A program made the position numbers and the translations under genes. Below are positions 6,681 to 12,875 of a stretch of DNA of 14,746 bases, piece after piece. The first letter of the stretch is position 1. The number at the start of each line of letters is the position of its first letter. The notes beneath the pieces were generated by a model. It made no database searches. It was not told the DNA's origin and saw only the letters and a list, made by a program, of their open reading frames with translations. The DNA is from an uncultured Collinsella sp. (GTDB lineage Bacteria > Actinomycetota > Coriobacteriia > Coriobacteriales > Coriobacteriaceae): positions 1-14,746 of the forward strand of contig CALBOJ010000086.1 in NCBI GenBank assembly GCA_937896835.1. Reading direction: 5' to 3'.

Positions 6681-7310
6681 ATGATCAAGGCGGTGCTGTT
6701 TGACATGGACGGCGTGCTGGTCGATACCGAGTGGTTCTACAACCGTCGCCGCGTGGCGTTTATGGAGGAGAAGGGCTTCCACTTTGACGAGATCCCCGAT
6801 CTTTCGGGCTCTAACGAGCCTGCCATCTGGAAGTCGCTGGTGCCCGACGATATTGAGCTGCGCGAGCGCCTGCGCGTGGAGTACAAGCAGGTATACAGCC
6901 CTGTCCACCCTGTTCCGTATGCCGAGCTGCTCAACGAGCAGACGGAGCCGGTGATGCGCGAGCTGCACGAGCGCGGCGTGAAGTGTGCCATTGCGAGCTC
7001 GTCCTACCGTGAGCTCATCGACGAGCTGGTGGAGATTGCCGGCATCGCCGACGTGCTGGACTACACCATCAGCGGTCACGAATGCAGTGCGTTTAAGCCC
7101 GACCCCGAGATCTACCTGCGTGCCATGGAGGCGCTGGGGGTGAAGCCTACCGAGTGCCTGGTTATCGAGGACTCGCCCATGGGTATCGAGGCCGGTAAGC
7201 GTTCCGGCGCCCGCGTCCTGGCGCTGCGTCCGCACGAGGGCGTCAACCTGGATCAATCGCGAGCCGATGCCGTTATCGATAATCTGACCGACATTTTGGC
7301 CGCTCTGTAG
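6681..7310 (+). CDS. HAD-superfamily hydrolase, beta-phosphoglucomutase-like
   Basis: A 209-residue HAD protein of the subfamily with an alpha-helical cap inserted after motif I. Motif I is VLFDMDGV with nucleophile D8 and acid/base D10; motif II includes S106 in AIASSSY; motif III is K139 in AFKPDPEIY; motif IV is IEDSPMGIEAG with E163/D164 for Mg. This layout fits beta-phosphoglucomutase and small sugar-phosphate phosphatases; which one cannot be told. ATG 6681 is preferred over ATG 6675 because GGGAGG ends at 6672. It follows the PTS operon terminator and a repeat, so it likely has separate transcription, although no promoter was clear. A role in dephosphorylating products of the neighbouring pathway is possible but unproven. 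No terminator is visible after it. Confidence 0.85.
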   Translation: MIKAVLFDMDGVLVDTEWFYNRRRVAFMEEKGFHFDEIPDLSGSNEPAIWKSLVPDDIELRERLRVEYKQVYSPVHPVPYAELLNEQTEPVMRELHERGVKCAIASSSYRELIDELVEIAGIADVLDYTISGHECSAFKPDPEIYLRAMEALGVKPTECLVIEDSPMGIEAGKRSGARVLALRPHEGVNLDQSRADAVIDNLTDILAAL

Positions 7311-7405
7311 CGTTGATTCACCGCAAAAAGCACGGGTTCACGCGTCATTTGCTGCGGATTGGCTTAATTTGGCCTCAATTTTGATCCGCTTGGCTTCGAT
7401 TCGGG

Positions 7406-7528
7406 CTAAGTGAGTAGACTTTTTGGCGCAGGCTGAGCACAAAGCGTTTCTGCCTTAGTAAAGCCGCAGGTCACAGAGGTGGCAGTTTTGGGTGTGCTCG
7501 GCAGATCGTAAAAAGTCTACTCACTTAG
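7406..7528. mobile_element. MITE-like inverted-repeat element
   Basis: A 123-base element bounded by perfect 19-bp inverted repeats: CTAAGTGAGTAGACTTTTT at 7406-7424 and its complement at 7510-7528. Inside, GAGCACA (7435-7441) pairs with TGTGCTC (7493-7499) and CTGCC (7450-7454) with GGCAG (7481-7485). It has no ORF and no T-tract terminator. It occupies much of the 355-base gap between the HAD and YitT genes. It is either a non-autonomous mobile element or a large REP-like palindrome; no target duplication is evident. Confidence 0.55.
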
Positions 7529-7611
7529 AATTTGGGCCTTTGGTCGTAGGGGTTGCTGGTCCCATTTTGGTTGTCGAGAGGGGGTGAATTGAAGCGCCCC
7601 CGCACGCTCCA

Positions 7612-7620
7612 TGCTACAAT
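7612..7620 (+). promoter_or_regulatory. Extended -10 promoter of the yitT-family gene
   Basis: TGCTACAAT at 7612-7620 is an extended -10 (TGn plus TACAAT). The nearest -35-like hexamer, TTGAAG at 7589-7594, is 20 bases away, long but tolerable with an extended -10. The ribosome site AAGGGAG at 7654-7660 follows. Confidence 0.5.
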
Positions 7621-7665
7621 CGCGGGCATGCCCCACAACTATATCTGCCTTCGAAGGGAGCCTAC

Positions 7666-8673
7666 GTGGCGAACGCCATCGATCAGCTCACGGACCGCGT
7701 GCTCGTGCTCGGCCGCCTTGCCATCGTCCGCCGCGCCATTACTGCCGTGGCGGTCACGATTTCCGCCGTTCTCCAGACATTTCTGATCCAGGCGTTCATT
7801 CAGCCTGCCGATCTGCTTCCGAGCGGCCTCACCGGCGTCGCGGTCCTGCTCGATCGTGTTACCTCGCTGGGCGGCGTTCACATCGACATCTCGCTCGGCA
7901 TGCTCGCGCTCAACATTCCCGTGGCGCTCCTATGCTGGAGCGGCATTAGCAAGCGCTTCGTCATCTTCTCGATGATGCAGGTCGTGCTCTCGTCGCTGTT
8001 CCTCAACGTCTTTCACTTCGCCCCGTTTTTGGGCGACAAGATCATGCTCATTATTTTTGGCGGCGTGGTCTCGGGCCTGGGCGCCGCCATCGCGCTTAAG
8101 TCCGGCGCATCCACCGGCGGCACCGACTTTATCGCGCTGTGGGTTTCCAACCACACCGGCAAGACCATCTGGGGCGTCATCTTTGGTTTCAACTGCTTTA
8201 TCCTGGCGATCTTTGGTTCTATGTTTGGCTGGGACAACGCGGCGTACTCCATCGTGTTCCAATTTATTTCGACCAAGACCATCGACAGCTTCTATCATCG
8301 CTACGACCGCGTGACGCTGCAGATCACGACGCGCAAGGCAGACGAGGTCATGACCGCCTATGTTGACCATTTTCAGCACGGCATTAGTTGCGCCGAGGTC
8401 ATCGGCGGATATAGCCGCGAAAAGATGTACCTGCTGCACGCCGTTGTCTCGACCTACGAGAGCCAGGACATTATCAAGCTGGTGTGCGACATTGATCCCG
8501 GTGCCGTGATCAACGTGTTCCACACGCTCAGCTTTGTGGGCGGCTGGTGGGGTGGTCATGTCGACGAGCCCATGCCCACGGCCGTTCCCGATCCCGACAA
8601 GCCCGCACGCATGGCCAGCAGGCAGGCGCGCCTCAGCGAGCAGGACAGTCTGCAACAGGACGACGGCAGGTAG
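7666..8673 (+). CDS. YitT-family membrane protein (DUF161 plus DUF2179)
   Basis: A 335-residue protein. The first 220 or so residues hold five to six hydrophobic helices, and the GGxTGGTD-like SGASTGGTDFIALW segment in the middle is typical of YitT/DUF161. A cytoplasmic DUF2179 domain of about 80 residues follows (from YDRVTLQITTRK to VFHTLSFVGGWWG). The last 35-40 residues are a hydrophilic, Pro/Arg/Gln-rich tail that makes it longer than the usual 280-290. The function of the family is not established. The start is GTG 7666, five bases after AAGGGAG. It has its own promoter and a strong terminator at 8717, so it is a single-gene unit not visibly tied to the sugar genes. Confidence 0.88.
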   Translation: MANAIDQLTDRVLVLGRLAIVRRAITAVAVTISAVLQTFLIQAFIQPADLLPSGLTGVAVLLDRVTSLGGVHIDISLGMLALNIPVALLCWSGISKRFVIFSMMQVVLSSLFLNVFHFAPFLGDKIMLIIFGGVVSGLGAAIALKSGASTGGTDFIALWVSNHTGKTIWGVIFGFNCFILAIFGSMFGWDNAAYSIVFQFISTKTIDSFYHRYDRVTLQITTRKADEVMTAYVDHFQHGISCAEVIGGYSREKMYLLHAVVSTYESQDIIKLVCDIDPGAVINVFHTLSFVGGWWGGHVDEPMPTAVPDPDKPARMASRQARLSEQDSLQQDDGR

Positions 8674-8716
8674 AGTGTTGGTATTTTGCCGGCACGGCGC
8701 AATCCTGTCCGCTTGA

Positions 8717-8756
8717 GCCTCCCGAAAGCCTCGCTGCTTTCGGGAGGCCTTCGTTT
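8717..8756 (+). terminator. Rho-independent terminator after the yitT-family gene
   Basis: GCCTCCCGAAAGC (8717-8729) pairs perfectly with GCTTTCGGGAGGC (8736-8748), loop of six, then CTTCGTTT. It lies 43 bases after the stop codon. Confidence 0.82.
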
Positions 8757-8757
8757 G

Positions 8758-8801
8758 CCCAGATAAAACCTACCAAAATGAAGCTGTCGCTTTTTGGTAG
8801 G
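8758..8801. repeat. 44-bp dispersed palindromic repeat, copy 2
   Basis: 40 of 44 positions match copy 1 at 6622-6665. Here CCTACCAAAA pairs perfectly with TTTTGGTAGG around a core containing CTGTCGC. It starts right after the preceding terminator, with GGTAGGGAGGG at its right edge. In this copy no gene starts next to that purine-rich end. Confidence 0.75.
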
Positions 8802-8843
8802 GAGGGTGTATCGTTTTATCATTATGAGGTAACATGAAACTAG

Positions 8844-8856
8844 ACGTTATATACGT
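8844..8856 (+). promoter_or_regulatory. Putative autoregulatory operator of regulator 1
   Basis: ACGTTATATACGT has two ACGT half-sites nine bases apart, the spacing also seen at 2691-2703 before the PTS operon. CGTTATATACGT matches the reverse strand of 1409-1420 before EamA at 11 of 12. It lies 38 bases before the regulator 1 start, over a possible -10 (TTATAT at 8847-8852), consistent with self-repression. A tandem TATTTCGA follows further down. Confidence 0.45.
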
Positions 8857-8893
8857 ATTAGTTATTTCGATATTTCGATAAGAGTGATTAGAT

Positions 8894-9613
8894 ATGCCTA
8901 CACCCAAAAATGCACCGCTTTACCAGCAGATTTATGACGAAATCAAGGATGCGATCGAGAAAGGTGTTTATGCACCCAAGGAGCGTATTCCGTCCGAGCT
9001 CGAGTTAGCCGAGCAGTACGAGGTGAGCCGCATCACGGTGCGCCGCGCCGTCGAGGAGTTGTGCTCCGATGGCTACCTGGTTAAGCAGCAGGGCCGCGGC
9101 ACCTTTGTTTCCACGCCGCACATCAATCGCCAGTTTCACGCCTCGACGCTGCAGACGTTTACCGCGCTGTGTGCCGACAACGGCATGAAGGCGGGCGCAC
9201 ATGTGATCGATCGTCAGATTGTTCCGGCGCGCCAAAACGAGATGGAGTTCTTTGGCCTGCAGAAGGATGCGTTGCTGCTGCATATCAAGCGCGTGCGTAC
9301 GGCCGACGGTGAGCCCATCTTTGAGGAGAACATCTTTGTGCCGTTTGACGCCTACCGTGAGCTGTTGACGGCCGATCTTGAGGACAAGTCGATTTTTGCC
9401 GAGGTCGAGCGTGTTGGCGGAACGCCGATTGTCTCGGTTGGCTACCGCACGGTCGAGGCCGTTCGCGCCAATGCCGAGCAGGCGGCTGAGCTGGGCATTG
9501 CTCCGCACGATCCGCTGCTCAACCTGCGTGCCGGCTTTATCGGCCCCAATGGCGAGCCGGTCCTGATGGGTAAGCAGTACTACGTGGGATCGCGCTACGT
9601 TATGGTCATGTAA
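8894..9613 (+). CDS. GntR-family transcriptional regulator 1 (HutC/UTRA type)
   Basis: A 239-residue regulator. A winged helix-turn-helix covers about 8-75, with RIPSELELAEQYEVSRITVR as the helix-turn-helix core and a GRGTFV wing. A UTRA ligand-binding domain covers about 90-235; in this family it typically binds sugar phosphates or amino-acid derivatives and releases DNA. Its closest relative in the window is regulator 2 at 11976. The ATG at 8894 has only a weak ribosome site (AAGAGTG). It has its own promoter region with a palindromic box shared by other promoters here, so control of itself, the PTS operon and perhaps EamA and SIS 1 is plausible. A phosphorylated fructosamine is a reasonable inducer, but this is inferred. 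A hairpin starts directly after its stop codon. Confidence 0.9.
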   Translation: MPTPKNAPLYQQIYDEIKDAIEKGVYAPKERIPSELELAEQYEVSRITVRRAVEELCSDGYLVKQQGRGTFVSTPHINRQFHASTLQTFTALCADNGMKAGAHVIDRQIVPARQNEMEFFGLQKDALLLHIKRVRTADGEPIFEENIFVPFDAYRELLTADLEDKSIFAEVERVGGTPIVSVGYRTVEAVRANAEQAAELGIAPHDPLLNLRAGFIGPNGEPVLMGKQYYVGSRYVMVM

Positions 9614-9654
9614 GTTACGCGGTTTTACCAAACCGCGTAACGGGCCGACGCTGC
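9614..9654 (+). repeat. 5' hairpin of the structured element, partial copy B
   Basis: A 12-bp hairpin (9614-9641, loop TACC) starts on the base after the regulator 1 stop codon, followed by the conserved CCGACGCTGC linker. Against copy A, one internal C-G pair has become G-C, keeping the stem. The rest of the element is missing; copy C begins seven bases later. Confidence 0.65.
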
Positions 9655-9660
9655 GCCCTT

Positions 9661-9807
9661 GGTTCCGCCGTTCTAGCGAACGGCGGACCGGTCGACGCTG
9701 CAAACGCCCCTAAGCGGCAATCTGACGTTCAATCGTCGGTCGCGTACCGAAGTACGCTTCCCTCCTCTTTCACGTCACCTTGCTCGCTTAGGGGCGTTTT
9801 CGCTGAC
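9661..9807 (+). repeat. Structured composite intergenic element, copy C, with terminator-like stem
   Basis: P1 hairpin 9662-9689 (loop TAGC), linker CGACGCTGC at 9693-9701, then P2 of 15 pairs (9702-9716 with 9785-9799) ending in TTTT at 9797-9800. A G-T pair, a bulged C and three more pairs continue P2, exactly as in copy A. P3 is TGACGT (9723-9728) with ACGTCA (9772-9777). P4 is GCGTAC-CGAA-GTACGC at 9742-9757. CGCTGAC at the end also matches copy A. The P2 arm plus T-tract probably terminates regulator 1 transcription. Confidence 0.65.
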
Positions 9808-9853
9808 TTATGCTCAACCTGAGACGTTTCCACGCCTGTCAAGAGCTTAGCCG

Positions 9854-9897
9854 TTGGGGACGTTCTTAAACGACTAGTCATTCAAGAACGTCCCCAA
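9854..9897. repeat. Palindromic intergenic element
   Basis: TTGGGGACGTTCTT at 9854-9867 is the exact reverse complement of 9884-9897. The 16-base middle carries its own palindrome, GACTAGTC at 9872-9879. There is no T-tract. It lies about 60 bases upstream of the recQ -10 box. Probably another dispersed palindrome family. Confidence 0.65.
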
Positions 9898-9956
9898 TGA
9901 CTACCCGCAGAATGAGCGTGGCTGACAGCCGTACGGCAGCGGTCCGCGTGGCGGCG

Positions 9957-9962
9957 TATAAT
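9957..9962 (+). promoter_or_regulatory. -10 box of the recQ promoter
   Basis: A perfect TATAAT 32 bases before the recQ ATG. The -35 region (about 9934-9939) is GC-rich with no good match, so strength is uncertain. Confidence 0.5.
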
Positions 9963-9993
9963 CGGCGGCAGATGACTTGGACGTTAGGAAACC

Positions 9994-11973
9994 ATGACCG
10001 ATAGCATGCAGCAGATGGCGCTCGACACGCTCGGCGCCTATTTTGGCTACACCTCGTTTCGCCCGGGACAGGACCGCATGGTCGATGCGATCCTTGCCGG
10101 TCGCGACGCGCTGGGTGTTATGCCCACGGGCGCCGGCAAGTCCATTTGCTACCAGGTGCCCGCGCTCATGCTGCCCGGCATCACCTTTGTGGTGAGTCCG
10201 CTGCTGTCGCTTATGGAGGATCAGACCCGCGCATTGCTCGCGGCGGGTGCGCGGCCCAGCTATCTCAACTCCAGCCTTACTCCGGCCCAGCAAAACACCG
10301 TGCTCAAGCGGGCGCGCGAGGGCCGCTACCAACTTATGTACGTGGCGCCCGAGCGCCTGCTCGAGCCGCGCTTTTTGGCCTTTGCGCAGGAGGCCGCAGC
10401 GGACGGCGGCATTGGCGTGCCGCTCGTGGCCATTGACGAGGCCCACTGCGTGAGCCAATGGGGACAGGATTTCCGCCCCGCCTACCTGCAGATTCGCGAG
10501 TTTATCGATTCCCTGCCGCAGCGCCCCATCGTGGCGGCCTTTACCGCTACGGCAACCGAGCGCGTGCGTGCGGACATTCATCAGATGCTCGGCCTGCAAA
10601 ACCCCGCGACGGTAGTGACGGGCTTCGATCGCAAGAACCTCTACTTTGGTTGCGAGGAGATGGGCGACAAGGCCAAGGCCGCGTGGGTGCGCGATTATGT
10701 GATCGCGCATTCGGGCGAGAGCGGCATCGTGTATTGCTCGACCCGCAAGACGGTCGATGCGCTGGCAGGCGAGCTTGCCGAAGCGCTGGGCCCCAGCGGC
10801 ATTCGCGTTGGTCGTTACCATGCCGGCATGGGTAACGACGCCCGCCGCCAAAGCCAGCGTGCCTTTATCGACGACGATATTCAGGTGATGGTTGCCACCA
10901 ACGCCTTTGGCATGGGCATCGACAAGCCCAACGTGCGCTACGTGATCCACAACAACGTGCCCGAGAGCATCGAGGCGTACTACCAAGAGGCGGGACGCGC
11001 CGGCCGCGATGGCGATCCGGCAAGCTGCCACCTGCTGTGGAACGGCAACGATTTCCGTATGCGCCGCTTTTTGATCGACCGCGGTGATGCTGCCGACGAG
11101 GCGCTCGACGACGAGCAGCGCGCGTGGGCGCTCCAGAACCGTTACCGCCTGCTCAGCCAGATGGAAGGCTACTGCAACACCACCGGCTGCCTGCGCGAAT
11201 ACATGCTGCGCTACTTTGGCGACGAGGCCGCGGCCGAGCATGCGACAGCCGCCGCGGGCGGCACCGCCACGGACGAAGCCGAGGGCTGCGGCAACTGCAG
11301 CAACTGCCTCACGCAGTTCGAGGTCGAGGACGTCACCGATATGGCCCGCGCTGCCGTGCGCTATGTGGCCACGCGACCCATGCGCTTTGGCAAGTCGCTC
11401 ATTGCCGATGTGCTTCACGGCGGCAACACCGAGCGCATTCGCCAGATGCATCTGGACGAGGACCGCGGCTACGGTGAGCTGTCGAGCGAATCGGTCGGGC
11501 GCATCAAGGACATCATCGGCCAGCTGTGCGGCCGCGGTTATTTGGCCACCTCGCAGGGGCAATACCCGGTCGTGGGTCTGGGACCGCGTGCCGGCGAGGT
11601 CGAGGACGAGGCGTTTGCCTTTACCGTTAAACGTCGCGCGTCCAAGCGCAAGGCTTCGGCCCGCGCCCGCCGTGCGGTGGATCTGCTGCGCGAGGAGGCC
11701 GAGCTGGACCAGCGCCCGCGCGTTGGCGACGATGCCGAGCTGTTCGAGCGCCTGCGCGCCCTGCGCAAGGAAATCTCGACCGAGCTTGAGATGGCGCCGT
11801 ACATGGTCTTTTCCGACAAGGCCCTGCGCGGCCTATGCCGCCTGCGCCCGCAGACGCGCGACGAGCTTATCCAGGTCAACGGTATTGGCGAGAAAAAGGC
11901 CGACGCCTTTGGCGAGCAGTTTATGGCGGCGATTGAAGAGTTTGAGTCCGAGCATGCGCGGGATGGAGCGTAA
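9994..11973 (+). CDS. recQ: ATP-dependent DNA helicase RecQ
   Basis: A 659-residue 3'-5' DNA helicase for recombination and repair of stalled forks. Walker A is PTGAGKS with K49, followed by the DEAH box at 148-151 with the aromatic-rich CVSQWGQDFRP loop, motif III FTATAT near 183-188 and motif VI QEAGRAGRDG at 331-340. The RQC zinc site is C399, C432, C435 and C438, with an Ala-rich insert of about 20 residues between the first and second ligands. The winged helix spans about 445-535, a basic linker 545-562, and the HRDC domain about 583-652 (ending with a VNGIGEKKADAFG helix-hairpin-helix-like turn). Length is slightly above E. coli RecQ. ATG 9994 follows AGGAA. The next gene, regulator 2, begins two bases after its stop codon. 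Confidence 0.96.
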   Translation: MTDSMQQMALDTLGAYFGYTSFRPGQDRMVDAILAGRDALGVMPTGAGKSICYQVPALMLPGITFVVSPLLSLMEDQTRALLAAGARPSYLNSSLTPAQQNTVLKRAREGRYQLMYVAPERLLEPRFLAFAQEAAADGGIGVPLVAIDEAHCVSQWGQDFRPAYLQIREFIDSLPQRPIVAAFTATATERVRADIHQMLGLQNPATVVTGFDRKNLYFGCEEMGDKAKAAWVRDYVIAHSGESGIVYCSTRKTVDALAGELAEALGPSGIRVGRYHAGMGNDARRQSQRAFIDDDIQVMVATNAFGMGIDKPNVRYVIHNNVPESIEAYYQEAGRAGRDGDPASCHLLWNGNDFRMRRFLIDRGDAADEALDDEQRAWALQNRYRLLSQMEGYCNTTGCLREYMLRYFGDEAAAEHATAAAGGTATDEAEGCGNCSNCLTQFEVEDVTDMARAAVRYVATRPMRFGKSLIADVLHGGNTERIRQMHLDEDRGYGELSSESVGRIKDIIGQLCGRGYLATSQGQYPVVGLGPRAGEVEDEAFAFTVKRRASKRKASARARRAVDLLREEAELDQRPRVGDDAELFERLRALRKEISTELEMAPYMVFSDKALRGLCRLRPQTRDELIQVNGIGEKKADAFGEQFMAAIEEFESEHARDGA

Positions 11974-11975
11974 CG

Positions 11976-12731
11976 ATGGCAACCGACGATAAAACCGACC
12001 GCGCTGGCGTATCCGCCGTGCCGCTGTACCAGCAGGTCATGGACGACCTGAAGGGCGAGATCGCGCGCGGCGTGTACGCGGCCGGCTCGCGCATTCCTTC
12101 CGAGATGGAGCTCGCGAAGTCCTACGGCGTGGGGCGCATCACCGTACGCCGTGCCATCGAGGAGCTGTCGCGCGCGGGCTACCTCAACCGCCAGCAGGGG
12201 AGGGGCACCTTTGTATGCGCTCCCAAGCTCAAGCGCAAGATTCGCCAGAAGGGCGACGTCCAGAGCTTTACTGAGGGTTGTGCTGCCAACGACATGGTGC
12301 CCGGAGCGCGCCTGGTATCGCGCACGGTGGTCGCGGCGACGCACGAGGATGCGGCGTTCTTTGGCGTGGAGCCCGGCTGCGAGCTTATCGTGGTCGAGCG
12401 CGTGCGCACGGCCGACGGCATCCCCGTCATGCTTGAGAACAACGCCTTTGTGCTCGCCGACCATCCCTACTTGCAGACGCTGGCCGATAAGGACCTCACC
12501 GATAACTCAATCTTTGCGCTCGTTGCCGAGCACTCGGGCCGCGCGCCGCTCAAGTCCGACCCCTGCACCGTGGAGATTGCGCTTGCCGATGCTCAGGTGG
12601 CCCCGCTGTTGGAGGTGCCGGTCGGCGAGCCGCTCTTTTATATGGAGGCGTACTTTACCGATGCGGACGAGCGGCCCTTGCTGCTCGGGCGCCAGAAGAT
12701 AGTGGGCTCGCGCTACGTGTTCGACATCTAG
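11976..12731 (+). CDS. GntR-family transcriptional regulator 2 (HutC/UTRA type)
   Basis: A 251-residue paralog of regulator 1, with an N-terminal extension of about seven residues. The winged helix-turn-helix is at about 15-82 (RIPSEMELAKSYGVGRITVR, then GRGTFV), and the UTRA domain at about 100-248. Both regulators share VERVRTADG/IKRVRTADG-type and GSRYV segments, so they may bind related ligands. The ATG lies two bases past the recQ stop, with a weak GGAG ahead, so translation is probably coupled to recQ. It stands just upstream of SIS gene 3, whose leader has two perfect copies of ATAGAACAACATAGAAC; regulator 2 is the natural candidate to bind them. That pairing is inferred from position. 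Confidence 0.9.
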   Translation: MATDDKTDRAGVSAVPLYQQVMDDLKGEIARGVYAAGSRIPSEMELAKSYGVGRITVRRAIEELSRAGYLNRQQGRGTFVCAPKLKRKIRQKGDVQSFTEGCAANDMVPGARLVSRTVVAATHEDAAFFGVEPGCELIVVERVRTADGIPVMLENNAFVLADHPYLQTLADKDLTDNSIFALVAEHSGRAPLKSDPCTVEIALADAQVAPLLEVPVGEPLFYMEAYFTDADERPLLLGRQKIVGSRYVFDI

Positions 12732-12740
12732 CGTCCACAG

Positions 12741-12819
12741 ATAGAACAACATAGAACAAATTTGCTGTAATGACTTCACCGGTGACTGCTTGCGTGCTAT
12801 AAATAGAACAACATAGAAC
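12741..12819 (+). promoter_or_regulatory. SIS gene 3 promoter flanked by duplicated operators
   Basis: ATAGAACAACATAGAAC occurs perfectly at 12741-12757 and 12803-12819, 62 bases apart (near six helical turns). Each copy is itself two ATAGAAC units ten bases apart. Between them are a possible -35 TTCACC (12775-12780) and -10 TATAAA (12798-12803) with a 17-base spacer, plus the palindrome TCACCGGTGA (12776-12785). The second operator would overlap the transcription start. This arrangement suits repression by looping. Confidence 0.65.
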
Positions 12820-12875
12820 GACTGCAGGTACGAGCAGCCGTCGCCAAAAGCCGCCACACAAGGAGGAGCATCAGC

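Noticed and set aside
9901..11562. A 553-codon open frame on the minus strand opposite recQ
   Set aside because: It is a high-GC shadow: His/Ala/Gly-rich with no recognisable domain, while the plus strand has every RecQ motif. The same applies to other long minus frames opposite the SIS, PTS and YitT genes.
12741..12819. Two spaced 17-bp repeats as a minimal CRISPR array
   Set aside because: Only two short copies, no cas genes, and the interval holds a promoter. A regulatory site fits better.
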